From Liriodendron chinense (lineage: Eukaryota; Streptophyta; Magnoliopsida; Magnoliales; Magnoliaceae), in NCBI GenBank assembly GCA_003013855.2, contig ML058384.1, positions 13,154,176-13,218,175 on the forward strand: a stretch of DNA of 64,000 bases. Reading direction: 5' to 3'. The number at the start of each line of letters is the position of its first letter. The first letter of the stretch is position 1. The translations under genes and the position numbers were made by a program. Below the pieces are notes generated by a model that saw only the letters and a list, made by a program, of their open reading frames with translations, did no database searches and was not told where the DNA came from. Shown one piece after another: positions 11,342 to 23,508 of this stretch.

Positions 11342-12951
11342 ATGCCACATTGGGCTCGGGATTCTAATAACCGACTCATTAGTGAAGGGGGAATAGTTGA
11401 GGGAATTGACAGAGAACCACGTGCTAGGAGACATCTAAATTCTCCAATTTTGTCTGAAAATATGGCTGTAAATCAACCCAATCCTATGGCCAATCAAAAT
11501 CTGGGCCAAAATCAAATCGAAACGGGAGAGAATGTTGTTAAGAATGTTCCCCGACCAAGAACATTACGTGATTACTTGCAAGCAGCAAGAGTAAGCACTC
11601 CCTCATGCATAGTTTTTCCACAAAATGTAGGGAATGTAGATTTGAAACCGGGAGTAATCCAACTCCTCCCAAGATTCCATGGATTGGACAGTGAAAGTGC
11701 CTATCAACACCTTAAGGAATTTGATGAGGTAATAACCACCATGCACTTTGCAAACGTAACCGATGACGTGGTGAGGCTTAAATTATTTCCTTTTACTCTT
11801 AAAGATAAAGCTAAAGGTTGGCTTTATGTATTAAGGCCAAGATCAATTGGTGCATGGACTGATATGCATAGGGAGTTCATAAACAAAATTCTTCCCTACT
11901 CACAAAACGAACATGTTGAGGCGCCTTATCATGAACTTTGCCCAAAAGGAAGATGAGACATTTTTCCAATGTTGGGAGAGATTCAAGGACTTATTAAATG
12001 CATGCCCACATCATGGCTATGAAATTTGGCGGGTTATAAGCTTTTTTTATGAAGGATTAACTTCACCCATGCGCCAATTCGTAGAGATGATGTGTAATGG
12101 GGAGTTCATGAATAAGGAAGCCGATGAAGCATGGGACTATTTGGAGGAATTGGCTGAGAATGCACAGTCTTGGGATACATCTAAACCAACAAATTCGAAT
12201 ACTAGCCAACAAAAGGAAAAATGAGGAATTTATGTCCTATCAGAAGAGGATAGCATAAGTGCACGGGTGGCCAGCCTCACAAGAAAAGTCGAGGCCATGG
12301 AATTAAAGAAAGGAGAGACGATCAACTCTAATGACGTTGAAACTATTTGTGGAATTTTTACCGAAAATCAACATATAACACAACATTGTCCCACAATCTC
12401 AGCGGTTCAAGACATCTTACAAGAACAATCAAATGTTATAAACAGTTACTTAACGGCAATTTGGTGCTCCAAACTCAAACATGTTTAATTCTAGTTGGAA
12501 GAACCATCCCAACTTCAGTTGTAGGAATGGACCCACTACGAATACAAACAATATCCCTCAAGCTCAACCTTTACTAGGTCCATCCCTAGTCATAACACCA
12601 AAAGTTACACTAGAGGAGATGTTGGGTGCATTCGTATCGGTCCAAGCTAAATATAACAAGACTAATTCTCTGAAAATAGATGGGTTCATGCAAGAACAAT
12701 TGAAATTCAATCAAAATTCAACTCAAGCCATCAATGAATTGAAAACTTCAATGGCTAGAGTTGAATCTCACATCAGTGTTAGGGAGAAAGGCAAACTTCC
12801 TGCCCAACCTCTTCCTAACCCAAGAACCCAATTTAAGATACAAGACGTAAGCTCATCCTCCCAACATACGGAGCATGTTCAAGCTATCACCACTTTAAGA
12901 AGTGAAAAAATAGTTGATAAATCTAATCCAGGTGAAGGCTTCAAAGCCTAA
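11342..12951 (+). pseudogene. Element C: gag, Athila-like
   Basis: The capsid part (11342-11956) contains GVIQLLPRFHGLDSESAYQH and LKLFPFTLKDKAKGWLYVLR. It shifts frame near 11930 and continues to 12224 (ETFFQCWERFKDLLNACPHH, FYEGLTSPMRQFVEMMCNGE). A TGA at 12222 interrupts it. A weak Cys/His motif (CGIFTENQHITQHC) lies near 12345-12390. Another frame change near 12430-12480 leads to a Gln/Asn-rich tail (12481-12951). Three frame changes make it non-functional, although the capsid core reads clearly. Confidence 0.85.
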
Positions 12952-14330
12952 GGATCCGAAAAATTCCAAAGAGGATGATAGCCTAAACAACACTCCACAA
13001 GAGAAAGAACTGGAAAGGCAATACAAGCCGGTTGCCACGTTTCCCCAAAGGTTGAGTTCACCCAAACCTTTAGACAAAAACCTGGAAATTTTCGAGGTTT
13101 TCAAGCAGGTGAAGAACAACATCCCGTTGTCGGATGCCATAAAGCAAATACCATCATATGCCAAATTTTTAAAGAAATTGTGCATAGTCAAATGGAAACA
13201 CAATGTTCACAACAAAGTACTTTTGACTGAGAATTTGAGCGCTATTATCAAACAAGAGGTGCCAACCATCTCATGCATCATAGGAGACTACTGGATTAAA
13301 CAAGCCTTACTTGATTTGGGGGCAAGTGTGAACCTCATTCCATACTCGGTTTACGAACAACTTGGGTTAGGTGAATTGAAACCCACCAAAACCACACTCT
13401 AACTTGCTGATAGATCCATTCGTATACCGAGAGGAGTGATTGAGGATGTTTTAGTCTAAGTTGATAAATTCTACTACCCAGTAGACTTTATTGTCTTGGA
13501 TACACATCCCGTGATAGGTACTGGTGCACAAATTCCTCTCATACTTGGCCGCCCTTTTCTAGCTACTTCCAATGTGATTATTAATTGTAGAAACGGGCTT
13601 GTACAAATGTCCTTTGGAAATATGACACTTGAGAAGAATATATTTGATTTATGCAAGCAACCACGGGAGGTTAATGATGAGATCTACGAGATAAATATGA
13701 TTGAATCATTCGTGGAAGATACATTCCCCTTGTCATTATATTCCGACCCTTTGGAGGCATGTGTGGCCCACTCTCATGAGATAAATGATAACACAAGACG
13801 AGAGATGGATGCCATATTAGATGTGATGCCGGTACTTGATAACAAAAGATGGAGGGCCCTATTTGAGCCTTTACCCGTAAATGAGAACAAGCCCCTTCCA
13901 TCCAATATCAAGGCACCAACACTCGACCTAAAACCATTGCCAAGTGAGCTGAAATATGTCGATTTAGGTCGAGATGAGACATATCCGGTGGTGATTTCTT
14001 CCCACTTGGATGAAGAATAAGAGAGTAGGCTAATTGCCACTCTAGTAAAGCACAAGAGTGCCATTGGGTGGTCGATTGCGGATTTCAAAGGCATAGATCC
14101 ACTGATTTGTACTTATCGCATACACCTTGAGGAGAATGCGAAGACATCTAGGCAACCACAAAGATGACTTAATCCAAACATGAAGGATGTGGTTAAGGCC
14201 GAAGTGGTGAAACTATTGGATGTAGCTATTATTTACCCAATATCCGATAGTCAATGGGTGAGCCCAACTCAAGTGGTGCCTAAGAAATCCGAAATCACCA
14301 TCGTTGCCAATGCCAATAATGAACTCGTAC
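12914..14330 (+). pseudogene. Element C: aspartic protease region
   Basis: Contains SDAIKQIPSYAKFLKKLC, then the active-site segment LLDLGASVNLIPYSVYEQLG, then IPLILGRPFLATSNVIINC, the flap and C-terminal hallmark of Athila-type protease. A linker to RT follows. Stops at 13400, 13457, 14018 and 14165 interrupt an otherwise continuous frame that runs on to 16822 without any frameshift. Confidence 0.87.
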
Positions 14331-15520
14331 CAACTAGAGTCACTACCGGTTGAAGAATGTTTATTGACTACAGGAAGCTAAACACTGTCACGAGGAAAGA
14401 CCACTTCCCCCTACTGTTTGTTGATCAAATTTTAGAAAGGTTGGCGGGTCATTCCCATTTTTTCTTCCTTGATGGCTATTCAGGGTACAACCAAATAGAG
14501 ATCGCTCGTGAAGACTAAGAAAACACTACATTCACATGTCCATTCGGCACTTTCGCCTATCGACGGATGCCGTTTGGACTATGCAGTGCCCCTGTCACTT
14601 TTCAGCGATGTATGATGAGTATCTTCTCTGATATGGTGGGGACAATTCTTGAAGTCTTTATGGATGATTTCTCAGTATTTGGTTGTAGCTTTGATGAGTG
14701 CCTTGTGCACTTGAAATCTGTGTTGAAAAGATGTGAAGAGAAGAACCTCGTGTTAAATTGGGAGAAATGTCACTTCATGGTTCAAAAGGGAATTGGACTT
14801 GGTCACATCGTTTCACAAAACAGAATCGAGGTGGACAAAGTGAAAATCGATCTTATCTCTAACCTTCCACCACCCAAGAGCATACAAGATGTGCGGTCCT
14901 TTTTGGGACACGCAGGATTTTATAGAAGGTTCATAAAGGACTTCAGTTCACTCTCTCGTCCTTTATGTAACCTACTTCAAAAGGAGAATTCTTTTGAGTG
15001 GAATGAAGATTGTCAAAATGCCTTTATCACACTTAAAGGTATATTGACATGTGCTCCCATAATGTAAACACCTGATTGGAGCCTTCCTTTTGAAATTATG
15101 TGTGATGCAAGCGACTATGCATTTGGGGCCATGCTAGGCCAAAGAAAAGAGAAGAAGCCATGTGTTATCTACTATGCAAGTAGAACCTTAAACTCAGCCC
15201 AAGAAAACTACACTACTACAGAAAAAGAACTTTTAGCCGTAGTTTTTGCCTTGGATAAGTTTAGGTACTACTTGATTGGATCCAAGATCATCATATTCAC
15301 TGACCATGCTGCGCTTAAGTACCTTCTCTCTAAGAAGGATGCTAAACCACGGTTGTTAAGATGGATCCTTCTACTCTAGGAATTTGACATAGAGATACGT
15401 GATAAGAAAAGAGTAGAAAATGTAGTGGCTGACCATCTCTCTCGACTTGTTCTCACTGATTCCCCTGAAACAACCACGATCAATGACATGTTCCCTGCTG
15501 AACAACTTTTTGAAGTCTCC
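14331..15520 (+). pseudogene. Element C: reverse transcriptase and RNase H
   Basis: RT motifs in order: RMFIDYRKLNTVTRKDHFPL, FFFLDGYSGYNQIEIA, TFTCPFGTFAYRRMPFGLC, the catalytic pair in EVFMDDFSVFG, and FLGHAGFYRRFIKDFS. RNase H follows with FEIMCDASDYAFGAMLGQ, TEKELLAVVFALDKFRYYL and FTDHAALKYLL. Catalytic residues appear intact. Stops at 14351, 14516, 15065 and 15377 break the frame. Confidence 0.92.
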
Positions 15521-15523
15521 TAA

Positions 15524-16825
15524 TTGCCATGGTATGCGGACATTGCTAACTATCTTACTACAGGTACGATTCCTACACATTGGAAAAAGCAAGATAAGGA
15601 TAAGTTCTTCAATGAGGTGCGAAAATTCCTATGGGACGACCCATACTTATTCAAGTATTGTCCCGATCAAATCATAGGGAGATGTGTGCCAGATGATGAA
15701 CAACAAAGTATCATCTCCTTTTGTCACTCTCAGTCATGTGGTGGCCACTTTTTGGCTAAGAAGACCACAACCAAAATTCTGCAATGTGGGTTTTATTGGC
15801 TCACAATGTTCAAGGACACATATGAGTTTTGCAAAACATGTGAGCCGTGTCAGAAATTGGGAGGAATCTCCCGTCGAAATATGATGCCACTCAATCCCAT
15901 CTTAATAATTGAAATTTTTTATTGTTGGGGCATCTATTTCATGGGTCCATTCCCATCTTCTCTTGGAAACATATATATCTTGCTTGCCGTTGACTATGTG
16001 TCCAAATGGGTCGAGGCGATTCCCTGTCGGAATAATGACCATAAAACAGTCATTCGATTCTTAAAAGAGAATATTCTTTCCCGGTTTGGAACACCTCTAG
16101 TCATCATAAGTAATGGAGGGTCTCACTTTTGTAATCTCCCATTTGAAACCTTAATGAAGAAATATGGCGTAACACACAAAGTGAACACTCCCTATCACCC
16201 ACAAACTAGTGGACAAGCTGAGATATCTAATAGGGAGATTAAACATATTTTGGAGAAAACAGTGAACCCCAATCGCAAGGATTGGTCGCTCTGACTTACC
16301 GATGCACTTTGGGCTTACCGTACCACTTTTAAGACCCCTATTGGAATGTCTCCCTATAGACTTGTCTATGGGAAGGCTTGTCACTTGCCTGTAGAGTTGG
16401 AACATAGGGCGTATTGGGCAATTATGAAGATAAATTTTGATTCTGACAAGGCAAGCTCGTTGCGCAAACTTTAATTAAATGAACTTGTAGAAATCCGAAA
16501 TGAAGCATATGAGAATGCGAGAATTTACAAGGACAAGACGAAGATATTCCATGATAAAAACATTCTTCGTAAGACATTCACGATCAATCAAAAATTCCTT
16601 CTGTATAATTCTCGCCTACATTTATTTCTGGGGAAATTGAGATCTCGATGAACCGGTCCCTACATTGTACAAACTGCCTACCCATATGGGATCGTCGAGT
16701 TGTTAAATCCAAGGAATGGCAACATCTTTAAGGCGAATGGTCAGCGATTAAAGCCGTTCTTTGAGAAGTTTCCTTTAGAAGGTATGTCCATACCTCTGAC
16801 TGATCCTGTGTATCAGAATGATTGA
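15524..16825 (+). pseudogene. Element C: integrase
   Basis: The N-terminal zinc module has CGGHFLAKKTTTKILQCGFY and CKTCEPCQKLGG. The catalytic core has LLAVDYVSKWVEAIPC (first Asp), IISNGGSHFCN (Asn in place of the second catalytic Asp, codon at 16112-16114) and QTSGQAEISNREIKHILEKT (catalytic Glu). The C-terminal part includes WAYRTTFKTPIGMSPYRLVY and a region ending QRLKPFFEKF. Stops at 16292, 16472 and 16649; the natural end is TGA at 16823. Integrase would join element DNA to the host chromosome. This copy is dead by both the stops and the active-site change. Confidence 0.92.
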
Positions 16826-17945
16826 TCTCCTAGTTTGATGGAGGTATAGAGTAGTTAGGAATAGAATTTTGTTGCTTTTATTTACTTTTTCATAGGTTTG
16901 GTAGAAGGAGGAAGAATTTCACTTTTCACTCTCTCAGGTACTATCATTCCTCACTCTCTTTTATTTTAGAATTGCTCTCATGCTTTGCTCATTGCACATC
17001 TTTTACATTGAGGACAATGCAAGATTTGGCTGGGGGGTGTAGGATCACTAGGATGAATCTAATGTTTTGTAACATCTCGAGCAATTATGTAGGGATTTTT
17101 TTGAATTTTCTAAAACGTCAAAACTCTTTTAGAAACCTTACTACTATGCATTCGAGATGATATGGGCATAAGAGGAGGAGATATGAAGTGTATGATGTTG
17201 TAAGTCTTGAACTTCTCTTAACATAATTGTTTTATATATGAATTCCCCTATTTATGTGATTGATAGAAAATTTAAACACTCTTACACCTAGTTCACATTA
17301 CACGATTTTCATGGGTTGAAAGGATTATGTGATTTGTGGATTAGCTAGACTTTGATTTAAGGTGTTGAGAAACCAAGCCGGGGTACTTTGTCCATCCTTG
17401 TCCATGGAAAAATAACGAAAGATATAGATTTCTAAAAATCCTATCTAATTTAAAAGAAAAAGGAAAAGGAAGGATGAAGTTGGGAACGATGAAAAAATGG
17501 TGAAAAATTCCGATTAGGGCTACCTATTACCAACCGGGGGATGGTCTACCCGTAACCAAAGCCAAAAATGGGACGTAGTGTGAAAGCCGTCGGAAGGACA
17601 GTAAGGCAAATTCCTGTCATTGGCTTGATTGTTGCTCTATATACCTTGAGATCTATAGTCTAGTTGATCTGTGAAGAAGATAATCCTGGAAGCTCATGAG
17701 ATGAACTTTCACAATGCACACTGGGTTGAATTTGTTCAAGCTCTTCTATTTATCAAACAATCAACGAGAATTTCATATGGATACTTATTATATTTTGAGA
17801 GTTCACGGTTTCAACCATCAGTCACCTAATATTTCTGAACCTTACACTTGTGTGTCTTAGGATGTATAGAAGAGTTGGGTTTTGGAGAATGGAATTGATT
17901 TCATGCATGTTTTGCTCGGGACCAGCAAAATGCTGGTTGGGGGTG
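16826..17945 (+). other. Element C: noncoding tract and PPT before 3' LTR
   Basis: No envelope-like or other convincing frame. It ends in the G-rich run GGTTGGGGGTG, the probable polypurine tract for plus-strand priming, directly before the 3' LTR. Confidence 0.7.
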
Positions 17946-20917
17946 TGTTGAGCTCTTAATTGTGCATATTCTAACCCTAATTCATCACTCATTATGCAAG
18001 GTTTTCATGATTTAAAGACTAATCTAATGCATGATTTCATGATTGTAGGAATGAGAGGGACTCCACCTAATTGAAGACTAAAATGACCTCTTTAAGAGCC
18101 TTGGATGAATACCCAAGGTGGGCTGAAGAAAGAAGGAAGCAGAGAGGGAAGAAAAGAAGAAGGAAATGAAGAAGAGAAAGGCTAGACCGGTCGTGACTGG
18201 TCGGCCAGGAGGGCCACGACCGGTCTAGACCGTTCGGCCATCTCCCCCTGACCCTCTGGAACTCTCTGGACCAATGGCCAACCTAGTCTGACCGGTCTTG
18301 ACCGGTCGGCCAACAGGCCCTATGCACGCTGGACTGTCACTGAATGGGCTAGATCGGTCATGACCGGTTGGCCAGCCCAGTCCTGACCGGTCGGCCACAT
18401 GTAAGAACAGAAAATTTCCATATTGGGCTCCGAATTTCTCTGCGCATTGCGTAACCTTACGCAAATTCTGGAAGATTTCGACGTTGTGGAGCTTCCCCAC
18501 TATAAAAGGACACCTAGGGGCTCTTCCTAGGGCATTGAAGAACGGATTAAGCACGGTGGGAGACAACGAAAGTGGATTTCGGAGTTCCACAACTCCTCCT
18601 AGTTTGTTTGTTGTTTTTATGTTTTCTTTAATTTGTTTCATGTTTCCTTGGATCATGAACGGGTAAACCTCTTAGCTAGAGCTAAGAGGTGAAGCTTGTA
18701 GTGAATCTAAGATGTTTCAATTCGTTTAAGTTAGTTTTAAGTTGGATTTCATGTTTAAGAACAATCGTTTGAAGTTTAATTCAAGTACTAAGTAGTTTTT
18801 CTTAGTCTTATGATGACTCATGGATGTTTGAAAGAATTGCTTGAGTTCTTAATTGTTGTGAACTAGTCTAGACCTGTATGATTCGAGGAATTGGAGTACG
18901 CTCTAGTACTATGATCTTCATGTGGGAACTACCTACCAAAGTTCTATTTTTTTAGAATTTCGTCGTATGTGGGACTGTGTATGTGATTTGAATTAAGTTC
19001 AAATCATGATCTAGTTTTGTCTTGTGACAGGATTTAATGATGGTTATGATTGTTGTTGAACCTCCAATTTATACATTACATTGGCCATTACATAACATGG
19101 TTTGCATGATTTCCAGGATTTAAAGGCCCATCTAACACATGTTTTTATGATTGTAGGGATGAGAGCGGACTTCATCCAATTGGAGCTTAACAAGGGTTAT
19201 TTGAAGACATTGGAGGAAGTCCTAAGATGGACCAAAGAAAGAAGAAGAAAGAGGGAGAAAAGAGAATGAAGAAAAGAAGAAAAAGTTGAAGAAAAACAAG
19301 GCAGACCGGTTGTCCGACCGGTCAGCCACACAGAAGGGGCAAAAAGGAAGAAGGCCGACCGGTCTTGACCGGTCGGCCATGGAAGCTGATCACATTGATG
19401 AAGGGCCGACCGGTCATGACCGGTCGGCCATGCTCTCTGGACAAGGTGAAAACAAAGCCCGACCGGTCATGACCGGTCGGGTATGCACACTGGATGAATG
19501 GGCAGGTCTGTCCGACCGGTCTTGACCGGTCGGTAGCACTCCCTGGACTATTTGAAAAGCCAGGCCGATTGGTCACGACCGGTCGGCCCTGCGTAAGAAG
19601 AGTCCTTTCTAAATCTGGACTCCAAAAAACACTGCGCAATGCGTAATCTTTCGCAGAATCCGACGCAAGGGAGGTTTATTGCTATAAAAGGACACCTAGG
19701 GGCTCTTCCTAAGTTATCAGAGAAACTAAGGAACAAGGTTCTAAGGAGGCAAAGTGATCGTGGAGCTTCTGTAACTCTCCTATTCGGGTTTTTCTGTTTT
19801 TATGCTTTTATTTTGAGATTTTAGTTGCAGCATGACAATGCTCAGCTTAGAACCTCTCAGCTAAGGCTGAGAGGTGAAGCTTGTAGCTAATTCTATGTTG
19901 ATTTCAGTTTAATTCAAGTAATTTCCGTTCAAGTTTGGATTTTTGCATGGTTTAGTTCCAAAAAGTGGTAGTTTGAGACGTTTTATGAGAGTTTATGTGC
20001 TCCGGACATGAATTCCTTTTAATTCTATGAGATTATCATGTTTGTTTGTTTAAATTCGGATTATAGTAATCCTTGAGCAGGCCATAGTCCAGAGGCATGG
20101 CTGTTACTCCGCAGGCTATGATTTCGAGTTTGTTTTGTTTGAATGGAGCTAGAACTTGGAAGTTCAACTTGAATGTGATGGAATGTGTGTGAATGCTTTA
20201 TTTTCCAACTAGATGAGAGATAGGACTTCAAATCTAGTTGTGTTCTCTACTTGGATTGGCTGAATTGATATAGGATTGCTACAAGTGGATCCTTGAAAAG
20301 CCTTAGTACTTTATATCTCTGAATCTTCATTAAGTTGCTGTTTTAGTTAAATACTCAATTGAATCTGAATTTCTTCCATAAATTGAGTCATTGGAATAGT
20401 TTGGAAACTTGTTTTTATTTCCCTGTGGATCGACCTCGGTCTTACCGAGTTTTATTACTACATCGCAGCCTTACACTTGAGGCGAGCGAACAATTGTGAA
20501 CTTAGTCTATTAGAATTGGGACTGACTTATGCAATTGAGTATGCTCGGCTTAGCTTGCATTGAGTGAATCATATACATTGATCTTACATATGGCAGATTG
20601 TTTGGTTTAACTGCTCTATCATTTGGCTAGGTAGATCTTAATTTCTATTCTAGTTGAGAAAGTGAGAAACCACAGCGAATTGAGCATCAAGGATTGCTAC
20701 AAGTGGATCCTTGAACCCCTAGTGCCTTTTAATTAATTGATTACCTTCAGTTTAGTTCAAAGTTACTATTTACATCAATCTTCTAAAATCTGGTTGTTAG
20801 CTTTTCAATAGAAACTATTGGATGTATTTGTGAATTCCTACATAAGTTCCTGTGGATCGACCTTGGTCTTACCGAGATTATTACTACATCGCAACCCTAC
20901 ACTTGGGGAAGCGAACA
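17946..20917 (+). repeat. Element C 3' LTR, split by solo LTR E
   Basis: Starts TGTTGAGC and ends GCGAACA, followed by TAGTT. Without E and one ATTGT copy it is about 1528 bp and matches the 5' LTR throughout, minus the 73-bp duplication. TATA box at 18501. Break at 19053/20493. Confidence 0.92.
19054..20492 (+). mobile_element. Solo LTR E, Athila-like, inside C's 3' LTR
   Basis: 1439 bp, TGTTGAAC to GCGAACA, flanked by perfect ATTGT duplications (19049-19053 and 20493-20497). The 5' LTR of C shows the uninterrupted site near 10349. It is a relative, not a copy, of C's LTR: it shares the TATA block at 19682-19690, the GATCGACCTCGGTCTTA stretch near the 3' end and the GACCGGTC dyads. No internal region or PBS, so it is a recombination product. 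Confidence 0.93.
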
Positions 20918-21163
20918 TAGTTGTGGAAGCTCGTCGGTTTAAAAAAAAAACCTTCGATTTAATGTCTAGTGCCTTAAAGATGAAGGGAAGAATGTTCCTG
21001 TTGAGAGTCGCCATTTTGGCTCATGTAAAGGCGATGAAACATTCTGCTTCATGATAACTTTCCCATGTACACATTCGTGGTTGCGAGTGATTAATCTTAG
21101 AGCGTTTCTATACTTAGAGCTAAATAGAGATTCTAGGTTCGATCCCTAGCAAAGTCGCCAGTT
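20918..21163 (-). other. Element B leader (remainder) with PBS
   Basis: Resumes B after element C, matching D at 39943-40183. It contains the primer binding site complement at 21122-21160, next to the shared LTR. Confidence 0.85.
21122..21160 (-). other. Element B primer binding site, tRNA-half-like
   Basis: The plus strand ends AAAGTCGCCA and includes a T-arm-like hairpin: CTAGG (21133-21137), loop TTCGATC, CCTAG (21145-21149). On the minus strand the first 18 bases are the PBS. Similarity to a tRNA (tRNA-Arg-like from memory) extends well past 18 bases. Compare the D copy at 40142-40180. Confidence 0.75.
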
Positions 21164-22620
21164 TGTTAGAACTAGAAAATGATGCGATGACATTTTGTAC
21201 GGATCGTTGCTCTGAGGTTCTGAGTAATGGAAACATTCATAGACAATCACGAGCATTCATAAAAGGTACACAAGAAGAGATTATAAGGCGAATTTTATTC
21301 CAGAGATTCTAAGATCTTGTACATTCCACGTTGTGATCCGGCACGAGCCCTTAATTACATCGAATGATCAATGACCCTTGATTAAAAGGCATAAGACTAG
21401 TCAATAGGGACTATGTTCTTAGAGTTTGTGGTCATAAAGACCTGTATTTGTTTTGTTATGAACTGAACCATATTTATATTACTCAGATGTCTATGTCTCA
21501 TGTTTTGGCTGGAGATCCGGGCAGAGACTGTCAGGGTTTTTAATTGAGAAGGTACGACTCTAGGCCTGCAGCTATCATGTGTGGACAAGCGACCTCGGGA
21601 AGACCGATCTGCAGTTCTATGTACCTGAGCAGCCCAACTAACAGATGTCGCTTGGATGAGTAGGGCATCGATCGTTGTATTGTGGCAGTTCATAACAATT
21701 GCTTTGTAGAGAATCGAAACTCTTTGATATGGTTTATTGTGATAACCATAATCCCGTTTGTCTAGCTTTCGACCCTAATCGGGTCATATCTTGCTGTACA
21801 TACAAATAATGATATATTTGTATAATTCTGGATGTTGGCGGCTTCTTTCCAAGGAGTTATTTCACTCATCGCATTGAATCAGGTCAAACTTTGAAGACGT
21901 GCAATTCTGCTCGTTTAAAGACCCAGAATGATCATTTGAGTACTCCGTTGCGTCCAAAACACTCAAAGTACCCAAAATAGGCTCAAACAGGGCCTGAAAA
22001 CACTTAAAATTGAGTCTGGTACAACCATAGACATTTCCTCTAATTAGCTGATTTTTTGGGTGCGTGGGACTTTAACGCACCCTTAAATTAGTTGCTAGAT
22101 TTTCGTTGAATTTACGGATGCATGGGACAATTTTTAAGTGTGTGGGAGTCCAATGCACCCTAAAAATACTTGTCCAAATTATGTTGAATTTTCGGGTGCG
22201 TGGGACAATTTTCGGGTGCGTGGGAGTCCAATGCACCCTAAAATACTCGTCGGAATATGTTGAATATTTGGGTGCATGGGATAATTTTCAGGTGCGTGGG
22301 AGTCCAATGCACCCTAAAATACTTGTCCGAATATGTCAAATTTATGGATGCGTCGGACTATTTTTCGGACATGTCAGACCATTTTACAAATGCGTCGAAC
22401 TTCGGTGCATCCTGAAGTTATTCACTGAATTTGTGGGTGCGCTACCACACTTACATTTTTATGGAATTCAAACCTGTGGGGATCTAGGTCGAAGTAGTTT
22501 TTTGACGGAGAATGCGGTTGGTCGGAAAGGAATTCCGGTGACCTAGAAAGTTTTCCGACGGTCGGAAAGAGATTCCAACGAGGGATTCCGATGATAAATC
22601 CCAAGTACCCAGGGGGTAAT

Positions 22621-22661
<41 letters not shown>

Positions 22662-23438
22662 TCTATATAAATGAATAGTGCAAAGAGGTATTTATACCCA
22701 AAAATACCGAAAAGCGACCAATGAGGGGTTGCCACATATGACGCACCCTAAAAAGCCTTCGACGCACCTCAAAAATAGGTGCGTGGGAGCTCCGACGCAC
22801 CCCAAAATGATGTTCTGAAATATGCTAATTTTTTTGGGCGTGTCGAGCTATTTTTCGGGTGCGTTGGAGTCCAATGCATCCAAAAATGATTTTCTGATTC
22901 TTGGTGAATTTATGGGTGCGTCGAGCTATTTTATGGACACGTCAGACATATTTTTCGGATGCGTCAAGGTCCAATGCACCCCGAAATTGAAGTTCTGGAT
23001 TTACTGAATTTATGAACGCGTCGAAGGTATTTTCTGGATGCGTCAAGCTATTTTTCGGATGTGTCAGAGGTGAAATACATTTTAAAATGATTATTGAATT
23101 TTCATGAATTTAAGGGTGCGTCGAACGTAATAAATGGGTGCGTTGTACGGACTTGTCGTCTTCACGAATTGGGTTTTACAAAATGAAGGGGTTGCAGGAC
23201 CTATATTTTTATAAATGTTCATGCACTGCTTATTATAATTCATAATGAAGGTGTCCGATTGATTTTGGACGGTTCTGATCATGGTGATTTGTGGGGCCCA
23301 CCGGAGAAAAATGGCTAAGTACTGGATCTATTGCAAATCTCGATATTTAGGTGCGTTGGATGGTATTTTATGTGATTTCCTCGAAGTACGTGTTCATTTG
23401 ATTTGTTTTGGAGGGTACTGACTTTTGAGACGCCAACA
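21164..23438 (-). repeat. LTR shared by elements B and D
   Basis: 2275 bp, TGTTAGAAC to GCCAACA on the plus strand, about 90% like the D 5' LTR (40184-42462) by eye. On the left is a PBS (so it is B's 5' LTR). On the right is CGGAGGGGCATC, read on the minus strand, a PPT (so it is D's 3' LTR). No second LTR lies between the two interiors. It contains ~60-bp GGTGCGT repeats, a (CT)n tract at 22621-22659 and a minus-strand TATA element (GGTATAAATACC-like) at 22687-22698. Confidence 0.85.
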
Positions 23439-23450
23439 GATGCCCCTCCG
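23439..23450 (-). other. Polypurine tract of element D
   Basis: CGGAGGGGCATC on the minus strand, directly before the LTR start. Position and purine content fit a plus-strand primer. Confidence 0.6.
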
Positions 23451-23508
23451 ATGTGTTGCGGTGGATGCGTGACAGTTCAACGCAACGCATCAGATTTTCA
23501 GGTCCGCA

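Larger units (their letters stand above)
9167..20917 (+). mobile_element. Element C: Athila-like Ty3/gypsy retrotransposon
   Basis: Complete structure: 5' LTR 9167-10774, PBS 10781-10798, gag, protease, RT, RNase H, integrase, a noncoding tract, a G-rich PPT ending at 17945, and 3' LTR 17946-20917 (itself split by solo LTR E). Flanked by perfect TAGTT duplications. It lies on the strand opposite to its host element B. Lineage is called from the tRNA-Asp-type PBS (TGGCGCCGTTGCCGGGGA), the Athila-type gag and the protease form DLGASVN. I see no envelope-like frame between integrase and the 3' LTR. Confidence 0.93.

Noticed and set aside
16826..17945. Envelope-like gene of an Athila element
   Set aside because: No frame of useful length, signal or membrane segment found.
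22106..22546. 146-codon frame in the shared LTR
   Set aside because: Made of the tandem GGTGCGTGGGAG units. No counterpart of similar length at the matching place in the D LTR.
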